Notes: a model not told the origin generated them from the sequence alone. 64,000 nucleotides of DNA from Harmonia axyridis (GCF_914767665.1 NC_059501.1:51088798-51152797); one strand, 5' to 3'. Counted from the first letter of the stretch, positions 1-10,865 are shown. Program-made: numbers and translations.

Positions 1-424
1 AATGTTTTCTACACAAAAAAGGTACTATTGGTCAAATGTTTTCAAAGAAATTAAATCCAAAAAAAAATGTTGAAAAACATGGTCTCTACTGTCAACCTGG
101 CTTTTAAAATTCTCCACACCGTCTAGTAAATATCATGTTTTCCATCATAAAAGTTGATTTTTCTCGAAACCGGTCGACTTTAGAGGGTATGATCAAGAGC
201 CCTTTTTTGTGTAGAAGATATTGCCCGTTTAAATGGACCGTACTTTCTTCATTAGCGTAGAAGTTGGGGAGAAAAACTCCTACTACCCCTTCAAAACCTT
301 CACCAATTAAGACTTGAAAAAAATCCGCACAAAACATAGCTTATTATGATTTTTTATTTCTACACCCTCTCGAAAATGGTGCATTTTGGGGGGTGAATTT
401 TTAGAAACTCTTCTTCATATTTTT
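1..424. other. Stretch with no recognised gene
   Basis: AT-rich sequence with short runs of A and T. I see no coding exon, RNA gene or clear repeat structure. The open frame on the minus strand near 104-337 has no recognisable domain and is not called. Confidence 0.5.
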
Positions 425-596
425 GGACAAGCTATCACATTACAACGGAGATTGGAAAGGTCAATGTTGGGAGTTACCCTCAGAGATAGGATACCTAGTA
501 AGAGTAAGGGACGCAGTTGAGGCTCTTACTGCTCAAATGGGCTGGACATGTGGCAAGAGTGAGTGATGAAAGGTGGACGAAGAAACTTGTGGAGTG
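425..596 (+). pseudogene. RTE-like LINE reverse transcriptase C-terminal remnant, left part
   Basis: The plus-strand translation resembles the segment found near the C-terminus of RTE-type LINE polyproteins (LQRRLERSMLGVTLRDRIP at about 435-495), followed by text with two stops and a likely frameshift that still resembles the 'W..GHVAR..D.RW..K..EW' part of the family. The reading breaks at position 596 and resumes at 3981-4140, because a 3.4-kb Jockey-like LINE sits between. This is a 5'-truncated dead copy; the family assignment is from remembered family motifs. Confidence 0.6.
585..596. repeat. 12-bp target-site duplication (left copy)
   Basis: ACTTGTGGAGTG occurs here and again, perfectly, at 3981-3992. 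The two copies bracket the minus-strand LINE and re-join the interrupted RTE-like reading, so this is the duplication made by that LINE's insertion. Confidence 0.9.
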
Positions 597-721
597 CTCA
601 GATCTTCTTTTTGTTTAAGGTCCGGAATTTACATTCCCTTCGCCTCTAATTTCATTTCTCCTATTTTCTGCTGTTGTCCAATCGCGAGGCTTTCCTCCCT
701 ACTTCATGTCACTTTTTTCTT

Positions 722-2741
722 CTATCTAGTTCTTTGAAAGAGGTATTTCCTCTTATCAGTCTTTCTCACTTTAATTTGTCTTAATTCCTTATTCTCGTGC
801 TCTTTCAGCGTCTCTATTGTCTTCTTTCTCTGTTTATTGACTATTTCTTCAATAGTTTGAATTTTTAGTTCTTCTCTGATTTGCTGTTTAGTTATATACC
901 ATGGGGCGCCAACCGCTGTTCTTATTACTGAAAGTAGTGTACCTTGCAACTGATCATTATTATTGTCCTTCGTATTGTACCAGGTGACTCCTGCATACGT
1001 AATGCTTGGTATTAGCACTATTTTTATTATCTTCAGCTTGTTTTCTAAAGAAAGTTTACTTCTAGGGTTGAGCAATGGGTACAATCTGCCGTGCAATTGC
1101 CTTGTGTTTTTTCTGTTTCCTTCTATCTGTTTGTTGAAATTCATTCTTTCATCCAGTATTACTCCCAGATATTTTGCTTCCTTTTTCCATTCTATCGTCT
1201 GGTTATCTATTTTGACGTTTCCCGCTCTTTCTTTCTTTACTGTTGTTCCTCCGAAGTAGATTGCAACTGTTTTCGATGTGTTCACTTTGAATCTCCATTT
1301 CTTGAAGTATTCCATCAGTGTATCTAGGTCTATCTGTAGCTGCCTAGTGATTGTTTTCCGCATTCTACTGTGATAGCATATGGCAGTGTCATCTGCAAAC
1401 TGGGCTATCTTGCATCTATTCATTTTCGGCATGTCTGCCATATATATGTTAAACAGCAGCGGTCCTATCACCGATCCTTGGGGAACTCCGGCTTCTATTT
1501 CTCAAATCGTTGACCTGGTACTGTCGATATTCACCCTAAATTTTCTATTTGCCAGGTAGGATTGCATCAAATTCGTAAGTTTGATTGGAAATTTCATTAA
1601 CTTCATTTTGTAAATCAGACCCTGATGCCACATTTTATCAAATGCCTTTTCTATATCCAAGAAAAAGGCACCGGTATCTGTTGAGAGGTTCATTTGCTCC
1701 TTGATATTTTCCGTTATTCTTACCAGTTGATGAATCGTTGAATGATTTTTACGAAATCCAAACTGGTGATCAGGAATTATTGTCTTTTCTTCTACGAAAT
1801 CTGTCAGTCTTCTGTGTATTAATTTCTCTACCACTTTACTGATTGCCGATAATAGACTTATGGATCGATAATTCGTTGGATTTTTCCTGTCTTTTCCTTT
1901 TGTTAGAATATTACTTCATCCGAACAAATTACGATAGAGACGACCAACATTACCCTTCACTCGTTGTTACTTCATGTCGTCACGGCGGCGCTGCGAGTCT
2001 GCGCGTGGCGAGGCCATCGAGGGCTATCGAGCGAAAGAACAAGAATATAGATCTTCAATGATCGAGAGCAAACGACAGAGATATTACCTTAGAGATTCCT
2101 TCCTTCTGCGTTGAGCTTGCTTAGAGAGAGACTTACTAGAGAGTTTTATAATAAACGATTAAAATCATCATCTGTGTATTAGTGAATACTCTGAATTTAA
2201 AACCCATAAATCCAACACCTTTCTTCCAAATTAATATTGAATCCGCTGTTTTCCATTTGTTTGGATAATTTCCTGTTTTTAGTATGAATCTGGCTATTTC
2301 AACGATTTCATCCCGAGCTTCTCCTGGTAAGTTTTTAATTGCTTGATTGAGTATTCCGTCTATTCCGGGTGCTTTTCTGTTTTTCAAAGTATTGATAACT
2401 TCTTCAATTTCTTCTTTAGTCACTTCTGTTGAATCTTCTTCTAATTCATTGTGATCTTCATCTGTTATATTTCCATGTAATTCGACTGATTGGTTGAATT
2501 GGTCATCGTTGATTTTTGGATTCGGATTGAATTGATGTTCCAGAGATTCCGCTAACATTTCTGCCTTTTCTTTATTTGTGACAGCTACTTGATTTCCCTT
2601 CTTGAGTGCTGGAATCTTCGCTTTCGTTTTCCTTCGAGTTAGTGCTGTCGTCATTTTCCAAAGTGATTGGTCTTCTGTATCTAGTTCTTCTAACTTCTTA
2701 TCCCAGTCTTCGTTGAACATTTGTCCGACTCTGTTTTTCAC
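722..2741 (-). pseudogene. LINE reverse transcriptase, interrupted by solo LTR
   Basis: Read on the minus strand: an N-terminal stretch with RKAPGIDGI and YPNKWKTADSILIWKKG (2741 to about 2223), then after the LTR NYRSISLLSAISKVVEKLI, FGFRKNHST and FLDIEKAFDKMWH (to 1502), then GVPQGSVIGPLLFNIYMADM and the catalytic FADD box (QFADDTAICYH, inside 1471-722), and a C-terminal thumb with AKYLGVILDERMNF. A single TGA at about 1502-1504 splits two halves that are otherwise in the same frame. The order of motifs is that of the Jockey group. Removing the LTR and its 5-bp duplication restores the continuity of the motif order. Confidence 0.85.
1901..2217 (+). mobile_element. Solo LTR of a Ty1/copia element
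   Basis: Begins TGTTAGAATATTACTTCATC and ends TCCAACA, flanked on both sides by the 5-bp duplication CCTTT (1896-1900 and 2218-2222). It matches most of the LTRs of the full copia element at 55988-63130 (shared start, the GGCGCTGCGAGTCTGC core, the GATCGAGAGCAAACG box, and the end TCTGTGTATTAGTGAATACT), but it is 317 bp instead of 493 bp because it lacks the three ~50-bp units present there. It interrupts the LINE reverse transcriptase, so it is younger than that LINE. Confidence 0.9.
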
Positions 2742-2979
2742 ACGTTCGTTAGTTTATTGAGTATAGTTTTGTCACTGGGGTTTAATGTGCGTCTATACTG
2801 TTTCTTCGCCTTTTTCTTCTCCTCTAACAAAATTCTCACGTCTAGAGGTAGCGGTCTCTTCTTCGGTATTTTTTTAATCTTGGTGGACTGTACTTCAGCT
2901 AAGATTATTCTTTTTTCTAGATCCTCGATTGCTTCGTCTAGCTGTTCTTTGCTTTCTATATTAACACGTTTTGTTTGAA

Positions 2980-3669
2980 TTATTTCTTTGAATTTTGCCC
3001 AATTGATTGATTTTCGGTCTGTGGGTAATCTGTCTGTCCGATTTCTAATGTCAAGATCACTGGGCTGTGATCCGATGAGAGATCCATCTTAGTTTCTATT
3101 TCGTAATTCGCTGATACATTTTTCATTAGTGGTATATCAAGTACGTCCATCGTACCTGTGGTTTCGTGGATATGAGTGGGATCTTCTGGCCCTAGTACTA
3201 ACAGATTGCATTTGTCTGCTATGGCTCTCAGTTTGGTTCCTTGGGGATTTGTCTTCCTGCTATTCCAATCAGGATGTTTCGCATTTAAATCTCCCGCAAT
3301 TATCGTAGGTTTTTTAGTTCGGAAGAAGTTCTTTATATCGGCTTCTTCTAATCCATTGTTTGGGGAACGGTACACAGAGTAAATGTTTATTTCACCTGCC
3401 TTCGTTTTAACACTCATTCCTGTTTCTTCGATATTTGCAGTTTGAACTTCTGGTAGTTCGTGGTGTACAATTCCTCTTTTCACTAAGACGGCTGTACCTC
3501 CCCCTCTACCTTGTTCTCTGTCTTTTCTATATACTTCATAATTTCTTATTTTGAATTGTTTGGTTGGCTTCAAATAGGTTCCACCCCAGAGAATATCAAT
3601 TTTATTTTCTTCCAAGAAAAGGTAATTCCTGTCTTTTTTGGAAGACTGAGTTTGCGTTCCAGAACGCAA
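2980..3669 (-). pseudogene. LINE APE-type endonuclease domain
   Basis: The 229-residue reading has the marks of the apurinic-like endonuclease of non-LTR elements: FLEENKIDILWGGTYLKP (the usual glutamate is altered to GG.Y), GGGTAVLVKRG, INIYSVYRSPNNG, the catalytic IAGDLNAKHPDWNS and SSDHSPV. Because the E of the 'ETWLKP' box is lost, activity is doubtful. It is followed on the same strand by the RT segment in a different frame. Confidence 0.85.
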
Positions 3670-3696
3670 ATGTAAGACTTTTATTATTTGTGTATT

Positions 3697-3957
3697 TCAT
3701 TTCTTCTCGAAAAGCTTAATCAGTTTTTCCTGCTCTTCTAAGAGGGCGATCTTTTGCTTCATTGTCGCATTAGTAGCGCAAAATTGTAGAGTCTTTCTTC
3801 CTAGAATGGCAGCTAGATTGTCATCGTTTTTAATTGATTTTTTCCCTTCTTTAGGTTGCTTTTCCTCTTTGCTTTCTGCGAATTTTTTTCCATCCTCTTT
3901 AGCTATATCATTTTCAGCTTCTTCATTTTTGGCATCCATACTTTTTCTGTTTTCCAT
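3697..3957 (-). pseudogene. Short lysine/glutamate-rich ORF at LINE 5' end
   Basis: An 86-residue highly charged reading starting MENRKSMDAKNEEAENDIAK and ending in a leucine-containing coiled-coil-like tail (KIALLEEQEKLIKLFEKK). It lies just inside the 5' boundary of the LINE and just before the endonuclease, where ORF1 would sit, but no zinc knuckle or RNA-binding fold is seen. It may be a truncated ORF1 remainder. Confidence 0.5.
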
Positions 3958-3980
3958 TATTTTGGTCCACGGATTTTCTT

Positions 3981-4140
3981 ACTTGTGGAGTGGAGACCTA
4001 GACATGAGGCATATAGAAAGAGAAGACGGCATCCTAGTCGTTGGACAGACGATATAAAAAGAGTAGCTGGAAACTGAATTCAGAGGGCACAAAACCGAAA
4101 AAGAGAGTTAAAAGAGGCTTTTGTTCAGCAGTGATTATGA
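3981..4140 (+). pseudogene. RTE-like LINE C-terminal remnant, right part
   Basis: Continuation of the 425-596 remnant: the plus strand reads EWRPRHEAYRKRRRHPSRW, then TDDIKRVAGN, a stop, and RELKEAFVQQ, the classic C-terminal block of RTE-type polyproteins (R.W.DDI.. AG..W...AQ.R..W..L.EAFVQQ). The first 12 bp are the second copy of the target-site duplication. Confidence 0.7.
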
Positions 4141-4501
4141 GTTAGATAGGCGTTTTTAAATACGTTAGAAGTGTCTCGTTTTCACTCTTCAATTTTTCAA
4201 AGGTAAAAATGTCTAGTTGTGAAATTTGTACCTATCACAAATGAGAAAGTTATAAATGTAAGTGATAAGTAATTGAAATAGATGATCTTCGGATGAAAAT
4301 ATTGTATTCATTATCATACATTACGCAGGCAACTCGATTGCCTCTGTGAGATGCACATCATTGTATTGTGTATTTTCGATCAATACTCTAAAAATTTTTT
4401 ATGATTTGAAATAATCCATGAATGTGAAACATTTAAATCGAAGGATAAACGGTGTGTTACCTGGTCAATTATTATTCTGCTCTACTAATTTTTTGTGGCA
4501 G
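4141..4501. other. Region upstream of the small secreted protein gene
   Basis: No coding feature. It probably holds promoter or 5' untranslated sequence of the gene starting at 4595: a good splice acceptor (pyrimidine-rich tract then GTGGCAG at about 4495-4501) suggests that the first coding exon follows an upstream non-coding exon that I cannot place. Confidence 0.35.
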
Positions 4502-4594
4502 GAATCTAACTGAGGTGAACCACTCCCAACTAGATGTCACTAGCTTTTCAGAATTGCAATCGATAATCGTCTCCATGTTAACACTCCAAATAGG

Positions 4595-4615
4595 ATGTTC
4601 GGCAATCAAATTAAG
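4595..4615 (+). CDS. Secreted protein gene, coding exon 1
   Basis: Encodes MFGNQIK and ends exactly at a GTAAGT donor (4616). A short upstream ATG at 4575, out of frame, would give only a brief reading. Confidence 0.55.
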
Positions 4616-7600
4616 GTAAGTAAATGTAAGATTTGTGTGTAAATCTACTGTATTATATTTTAGTTTGGCCTGTTGTTGATTCTGTTAATTGGTTTGAGAT
4701 TGGGTCGTCCTAGAGTGTTAACAAGGAGAAGCATTTCTGACGAATCTGTGACTAGATACTTGACCGAGGTGAGTGTTTTCATTCGATGATTTTTCATTTT
4801 TCAAATGTAATAGAACCACTTCTTTATTAGTGTAGATTCATAAGTATTCAAATTTTTGCCAAATTGAACCGACATCAGAAATAGGGATGAATTAGCAAAT
4901 GAAAAAATTTATGAATAATTCCACTATCTCTTGAGAATATACCATGAATACTCAGTAGAATTGATATTTAAATGGTCCTCATGAATTACGAAAGGACATT
5001 TCAATTTGTTATTTTTAATACTGACTGAATTTTTTTTTTTTGGTCGGCTGTATAAAGATGATATAATGATAGTTTGATTATCGATGCTACCAATTATCAA
5101 ACTATCAATTGATAATAAATTAGTAGGATCAAGGTCCAGATGCGGTACGAATATTCACATTTGGCGCGTTGGTTTGTGGGAGTCTTTAATGTCTATTACG
5201 GCCGGTTTATTCACATGTGAATAATGAAATGTTTTCACTTACGCAGGTTTTATCCGTATATAATACCTACGCTGTAGAGATGAATCCATTTATTTGCATG
5301 TGAAAAAACCGGCCCCTAGGATATTTGGGAGTGTTATTCTCCAGACTGACGTCAAATGGTATTTGTTCATTTTATTTACAGGCTATTCCGTGAACCGACC
5401 TCAACCAGGCGCATGTTGATAGCTGAGGTCATGCCCGAACAGAATATCCAAGTTTGTTTTTTTTTAAATGTATTATTTTTAGAGATTTCGACAATTTTAT
5501 GTAAATCGTCAAAATCTACACCTTTGCCATTGTTCTGAGTGCTGCAGCAACAAATATTGGTATTTTGTTATCCTTTTTCAGATTAAAATAACAGGCGGAT
5601 AAGCCTACCCAACATGACCAAAGATTTTCCCAAGGTGCGTATAGTATGCTCAGAAAAAATGAATGAATCCACCTTTTTGTTTTTTTCTATTTCGCCATCC
5701 AACTTTGATCGTTTCTGCTATGAAAAAAATTATATCTGACTAACTCGGCAGATTACGCCTAAAGTTAGCTTTTTAAGTAAAATTTTCAATAAAATATCAT
5801 TTTCTGCTTGATACAATGAGGAAAAAAGATGACACTTTAACGAAAAGAGATTTCTGGGATTTTCATCCAGAGAAATTATTAGCAATGTGGTGATATTGTT
5901 GAATTGAAGTATTAAATGTCTTAAATGGAAGGAAGCACAACATATTTTCATAAATGTTGGTCTTCCGCATCTTTCAACTAGCATTAATTCTTTCTCAGAG
6001 TTCTATTTCAGTATCAATCGGTTTGTAATACACCTTCTTCTCAGTGAAACCCCAGAAAAAAAATCTAATGGATTCAAATCTGGTGACCTAGGAGACCACA
6101 AAATGGAACCAAGGCGTCCAATCCATCCTTGTGGATAATCTTCGTTCAAATAACTTCTTGGCGTGTATAGTGTGCTGGAGAGTCATCATTTTGCAGCTAC
6201 ATTAAACCACTTGAAGCCAAAGGTATTTCTTCTAGAACTAAATGCCACCGAATGCGCAAGACTAATGATGCGATCAATTTTGAATAGATGTTCGAGCCAG
6301 TGACAAGCAATTCTAACATTTAATTCAACAATAATAACACATTTACAATGAATTCTCCGAATGAAAATATAGAAATTAAAATATCAATATCTGTTTGTTC
6401 TCATCGTGTCAAGCCAAAAAGTATTTTTTGTCGAAAATTTTAGTTAAAAGACTAACTTTTGGTGTAATGTGCCGAGTCTGAAATAATTATTTCATAGCAG
6501 AAACGCTCAAAGTTGGATGGCGAAATTTGAAAAAATTAAATAGTTGAAACCATTATTTTTTTCTGAGCATACCATACGCACCTTGAGAAAATCTTGGTTC
6601 ATGTTGGGTATGCTTATCCGCCACTAATTTTTAATCAGAAAAACACTAAAAAACACCAACATTTGTAACTGTGGCACTCAGAACAATGACTAAGACACTC
6701 TTATAAAATTCAAATTTAGATATTCTGGTCTGGCATAACCCTAAGCTATCAGCATCTGCCGTGGAATCAGGGCAACGTATAATATCGTCCGATTTTAGCA
6801 ATAATATTTTCGAATTGGAGCTTGATTCTTCGGGAACATAACTGTTAAAATTATCAATTATTTTCAGCTCAGCTATACGTGCCACCGAACATTGTAAGCT
6901 CATTTAAAGAAGAAATTGAAGTACTGAAGTTTTTCTATATCACTTGACATTATCGGAGGTATTGGACTAACAGTTTCTCTTCCGTAAAAATCTCTCATAA
7001 AAATCTGAGAAGTTTTATAATGTCTACCTTTTTCATATATTATGTAGCCTGTACCTACTTTTGTTCATTTATTTCATCATTATTATATGCTTCTATCAAT
7101 TTCATATTTGTTAGCTTTCTTCCAAATATATGCAATGTCCTTCATTTCTTGTATAAAATCCGGTTTTTGCGGGTAGAACCCTCCCTTGACTTGACTTCTA
7201 TTGAAATGGTATGATATTCTTTAAAAATACAAAAATACAATAAAACGTATTCTTAATTGAAGCCAAACTATTATCTGAGCACAGTGCAGAAGAGTTGAAC
7301 CACTGATCATTTCTCCCTACCCTGACGTTGGTCAAGTCTTCCGCACCTCGTTTTAGTTTATTCATTAGATATTTTCTTGAAACTCTTTCAACTATTGTTC
7401 AAAAAGCTTCAGCAAAACTATATCAAGCCAATAAAAGCAATTAAGTGAATTCACCTATTAAACTTTTCGAACAGTGTAAAAAATTAAAATTATTCAATTT
7501 CTCACTTCTCGAACGCGAAATTTCGAGTTATACGAGTATGTTGCATCTATGCTGCCGGTAGTACGAATTTTGAATTGAATCTCCTACCTGAGCAAGTCTC

Positions 7601-10510
7601 CCAGACTCCCCCTTATGTTAACTGTTTAAGCCAAATGGTGGAACCAGAAAATATATTTCCCTGTTCGATAGTCTCGACCTCAACACTTGTAAGAAAATAA
7701 TACTTACGGCTTTCGTGACTAGGCCAACTCGTCGACATAATATTATTCGATTACACGGGGTGAACTTCTACGGAGAATAGAAGGTACAATTTTGATTATA
7801 TTGAAATTTTGTTTCTTGGGTGAGAATCATTACTTTATCGATCTTAAATATTTTCAACGCTTAAATAAAAAAGTCCTTATAACTTCAATAGTTCAAATAG
7901 AACACCTTATATATTATTACTTCATTCGGTTTGTCGTAGCCTCTTGATTATTTATCGATTGACTACCTCACCCCTATCTATAGGGTTTTTCGAGTAATTG
8001 ATAGATTTACTTCTTTTTTATGCAGCTTCAATTACGCATCATCAATTCGGTATTTTGATTCCTAGAAAGCTGAAATTTTGGTTGTGGATTACCAATATCT
8101 CGTGTATCATTTATATGTGATGAAATTTGTCCCAATGAACTATTTGTTATGCAGGGTTAGAACTATTTAGAGGGGCACTACAGGGATATCGAAAACCGTT
8201 AGAGATACAGGGTGGCTTGAATTAGAAAAAAGTTGCCTTATTCAGTGTGTTGGTGTTAATAGATCCAAAATATCTCCAATGGTTCTCGAGATATCTCGAA
8301 AAAACTGAAAATCGAGATTTTTTTTTTCTGTATAAGTCACTTGTTTTTGGAGATAACTCCAAGAAATTTGGTTTGTAGACATTATTCAATATGAATATTC
8401 TAATGGAGTTGTCACTGTTATGTACGCCATAGTGGTTTTCCTTATGAAATACGAATGCAATAATGTATCACACTTTACAAAAATGTCGAGTCTAAAGCTA
8501 TGCAAATTTGAACTTCCTTTTAATTTTTTTATTTAAGTAGGCTGGTGTCAGAATTGTCAGATAATTTGTTACTTCGTATATTTGTTATGTGAAACCATCA
8601 CTTAATTTTTGTAAAAACCCTAATCCTGTTTGATAAGTAACGTCCTATTAATTACATAATCATGCTGATACCAACATTCTACATAGCACACAACTGGCAA
8701 TGTCTGTAGAAATTGTTCTACCTAATTTAAAAAACTCAAGTGATGATCTCCAACCGAGTTATTTAAAAATTCTAGCTCCAGCCTACTATTAAATCATTTA
8801 TCATGGTGATATAACAATGTATTTGTGTACAGGGTGGGCAAATAAGCGAGGTAAGCGGCTATATCTCAGGATCCACTCATCGTAAAGACTTGCGGTAAAA
8901 TTTTTTACCACTAAAGTATACAAGAAAACACACTGGAAATTGTTTTGGAGTTCATACCTCTACCGCTCGGGGGCATAATAGCTATCGTCGAATAGAAAAA
9001 TGAATTTCACTCGAAAATGTTTTATATAAAGTTGAAGAACTAAAATCATCACTGTAATCCTTGGAAAATTCTCTATCTTTTTGAATTGTCACTTTCGATT
9101 TTACGACATCAAATAAGGGCAGGGGAAAGGGAGAAATCTGACTAATTGAAATGCCTGTAACTTCAGTTTGGCTCAACATTTTTGAGCAAATTAGATCTTT
9201 TCTAAGAGATAATATCTGGTTCATTGAGGGCAAAATATACTCATGATAAATTTGTTTTTGCTGCTTTCGATAGGAGGCGCTAAGTCATAAGTTCCATCAA
9301 ACTTGCATGAAAAAAGGTCGTAAAGCGGTAGTTTCAGGCGTTCTGATGTTATGGCCGAAAGAAGACACGATTTAGTTTTTCAGTGCATTAGTTGAAGAAT
9401 ATCTTGTTGATTGAGGACAAAATATACTCATGATAAATTTGTTTTTGCAGCTTTCGATAGGGGGCGCTAAGTCATAAGTTCATGGTTTTGTTCATTTTAC
9501 TATTTTGAATGTAATGATAGGATTCTTTCAACAGAAACAGAACTTCCATCAAATTTGCATGAAAAAACCTGCAGGTCGCAAAGCGATAGTTTCAGGCGTT
9601 CTGAAGTTATGGCCGAAAAAAGATATTCTTCAACTGATGCACGGCGAAAAACCAAATTGTGTCTTTAAATTCTGACAGAAACAGAAATCTCATCAAATTT
9701 GTATGAAAAACCCAAGAGGTCGCAAAGCGATAGCTTCAGGCGTTCTGAAGTGAATGTTTAATTGAAGCTATGTTTTTCACAACACAAAAGAGGATCAATC
9801 AATAACTCTAAGAACTTTAGAGATATTGACAAGGATGTCAATCCAAAAATAATCAAGAGGCTAAGGTTAACCGAAAAAAGTATTGGTAATAAGTAAGAAC
9901 ATACCCATATCTCAAGGAGAAGTGCTAACCGTAGACACGTATTTCTGGCTTCCGGCCCTTATTAGTACGGTGAAAAAGTGTCTGAATGAACAAGACTTGA
10001 TGAAAAACAACAAACAAACTGAGTCAACAACAGAAGCCGGCCGCTCATTTGTGGTTTCGTCAAGAAGACCCAATGGGTTTTCGGGCAACAACCAACGTCA
10101 CCACGTAGTAACTACCTGCGTAACCTTCGCTAATAACCTAAGCTGCATTGCTAAATAAAATAAACTAATGAACTACTTCCATTCAGTAGAAATAATTCCG
10201 ATTTTTGCATTCAAAGTACCAACTAACTGAGACGAATTTGGCAATCTTATATCTATGTAAACTCATTTCAATTATCTAATATATTATTATTTATACATCT
10301 TTTATTCGCTTTTGATCACCTTAATTTTTTTTTCAGAGAATTTGTGTTTGGAACGAAGTATGCAAGGAAGAATTTCAGATTCATTTCAAATGTAAATGTC
10401 CAGAGTTCTTCTTTTGTAGGGCACCAGGAAGGTATTACAATGCATTTTGTTCAATGACTGGCACAGGATACATCTGGATGCAGCCTAGTTTCCAAGCTGC
10501 AGATATTTGA
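4595..10510 (+). CDS. Small secreted six-cysteine protein, three exons
   Basis: Exons 4595-4615, 4664-4768 and 10337-10510 join in phase 0 at GT-AG introns (48 bp and 5.6 kb) into a 99-residue protein. Residues 1 to about 21 form a signal peptide with core FGLLLILLIGL. A basic pair (LTRR) follows at about residues 28-29, then a compact C-terminal domain with all six cysteines, spaced C-x5-C-x9-C-x-C-x5-C-x10-C, rich in aromatics (WNEVC, FKCKCPEFFFC, PGRYYNAFC, GYIWMQP). The chosen ATG has an in-frame TAG upstream at 4541 and no earlier in-frame ATG. AATAAA lies at 10569-10574. It is probably extracellular and disulfide-bonded: a growth-factor-like, hormone or toxin-like peptide are all possible. 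I do not recognise the family. A missed small exon inside the 5.6-kb intron cannot be excluded. Confidence 0.62.
4664..4768 (+). CDS. Secreted protein gene, coding exon 2
   Basis: Follows a TATATTTTAG acceptor after a 48-bp intron; encodes the hydrophobic core of the signal peptide and a basic, serine-rich linker, then a GTGAGT donor at 4769. Length 105 bp, phase 0 at both ends. Confidence 0.6.
5525..6690. mobile_element. Decayed DNA transposon with long inverted repeats
   Basis: The left arm (about 5525-5760) and right arm (about 6450-6690) are inverted copies: both read inwards CATTGTTCTGAGTGC, then GATTAAAA, GGCGGATAAGC, CCCAACATGA and AAGGTGCGTAT. The inner part (about 6010-6120, minus strand) keeps a transposase remnant of the IS630/Tc1-mariner type: WSPRSPDLNPLDFFFWGF followed by EKKVYYKPID. 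It lies in the long intron of the secreted-protein gene. Exact ends and target duplication are not clear. Confidence 0.7.
6691..8204. other. Intron sequence without recognised features
   Basis: Part of the 5.6-kb intron of the secreted-protein gene. AT-rich, short open frames only, none with a recognisable domain. I see no clear repeat or RNA gene. Confidence 0.45.
8205..8400 (+). repeat. Possible transposon end ('TACAGGGTGGC')
   Basis: Starts with ATACAGGGTGGCTTGAATTA, an end motif shared with the other inverted-repeat elements in this window, followed by 'ATCTCGAGATATCTCG'-like text common in insect non-autonomous elements. No matching opposite end was found nearby, so this may be a broken copy. 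Confidence 0.35.
8440..8560 (+). repeat. Dispersed repeat shared with 36080-36165
   Basis: ACAAAAATGTCGAGTCTAAA and GCAAATTTGAACTTCCTTTT match a stretch just upstream of the intact LINE's ORF1 (GCAAATTTGAACTTGCTTTTT). It could be a 5' fragment of that LINE family or a separate short repeat. Confidence 0.4.
8830..9770 (+). repeat. Partial copy of the palindromic element at 42613-44017
   Basis: Begins CAGGGTGGGCAAATAAGCGA directly after TA, exactly like the palindromic element downstream, and follows its left arm through the TCTATCTTTTTGAATTGTCA and GGCGCTAAGTCATAAGTTC blocks. Inside, a segment of about 200 bp (around 9225-9310 and 9410-9490) occurs twice, so the copy is rearranged. The inverted right end is missing. 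Confidence 0.7.
10337..10510 (+). CDS. Secreted protein gene, terminal exon (cysteine domain)
   Basis: Starts after a strong acceptor (T-rich tract then TTTCAG). Encodes 57 residues with all six cysteines and ends at TGA 10508-10510. Exclusively protein-like composition (W, Y, F, C) set between strongly AT-rich flanks supports a real exon. Confidence 0.65.
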   Translation, partial: RICVWNEVCKEEFQIHFKCKCPEFFFCRAPGRYYNAFCSMTGTGYIWMQPSFQAADI

Positions 10511-10568
10511 ATAGAGCAATATTTTTTTATATTCTGTATTATGTTCTCGCAGAAAATGGAAGTGTATT

Positions 10569-10574
10569 AATAAA
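10569..10574 (+). promoter_or_regulatory. Poly(A) signal of the secreted protein gene
   Basis: Canonical AATAAA about 60 nt after the stop codon of the terminal exon. Confidence 0.6.
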
Positions 10575-10865
10575 GAATTGTATCGAGTCGTCTGATTTGA
10601 ATGAATTAGGTGAGATTAGATCTCCTCTGTCCAATGACAATGAAATGCAGAGTAACCACATATAAATATAATCTTGACTTAGGTATAAAAAAACTTACAG
10701 TAAATATAAAGTTTTGTAGTATTCTGGCTACTAGAAATTACATTTTTGTATGAATGGATATATGGAGATATTGATATTGAAAAAGCTAATATTCAAGGCT
10801 AGTTAGGTATTCCATATATACATACTTGCGAATCCTTATAAACTGTTAATATAACCCGAATATAA

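Larger units (their letters stand above)
597..3980 (-). mobile_element. Jockey-like non-LTR retrotransposon (LINE), nested and broken
   Basis: On the minus strand, in order: a lysine-rich short ORF (3957-3697), an APE-type endonuclease (3669-2980), a linker, and a reverse transcriptase (2741-722), interrupted by a solo LTR at 1901-2217. A perfect 12-bp duplication (585-596 and 3981-3992) sets both ends. The first ORF starts about 23 nt inside the 5' end, so the copy may be close to complete at that side or cut just upstream of it. No poly(A) tail is visible at the 597 end. Frameshifts and at least one in-frame stop make it inactive. Confidence 0.85.

Noticed and set aside
104..337. Minus-strand open frame at the left edge
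   Set aside because: No family resemblance, and its composition is like its non-coding surroundings.
9883..10158. Open frame of 91 codons between two repeats in the secreted-protein intron
   Set aside because: No recognisable domain, no good ATG context or splice logic, and it does not connect in phase to either neighbouring exon.
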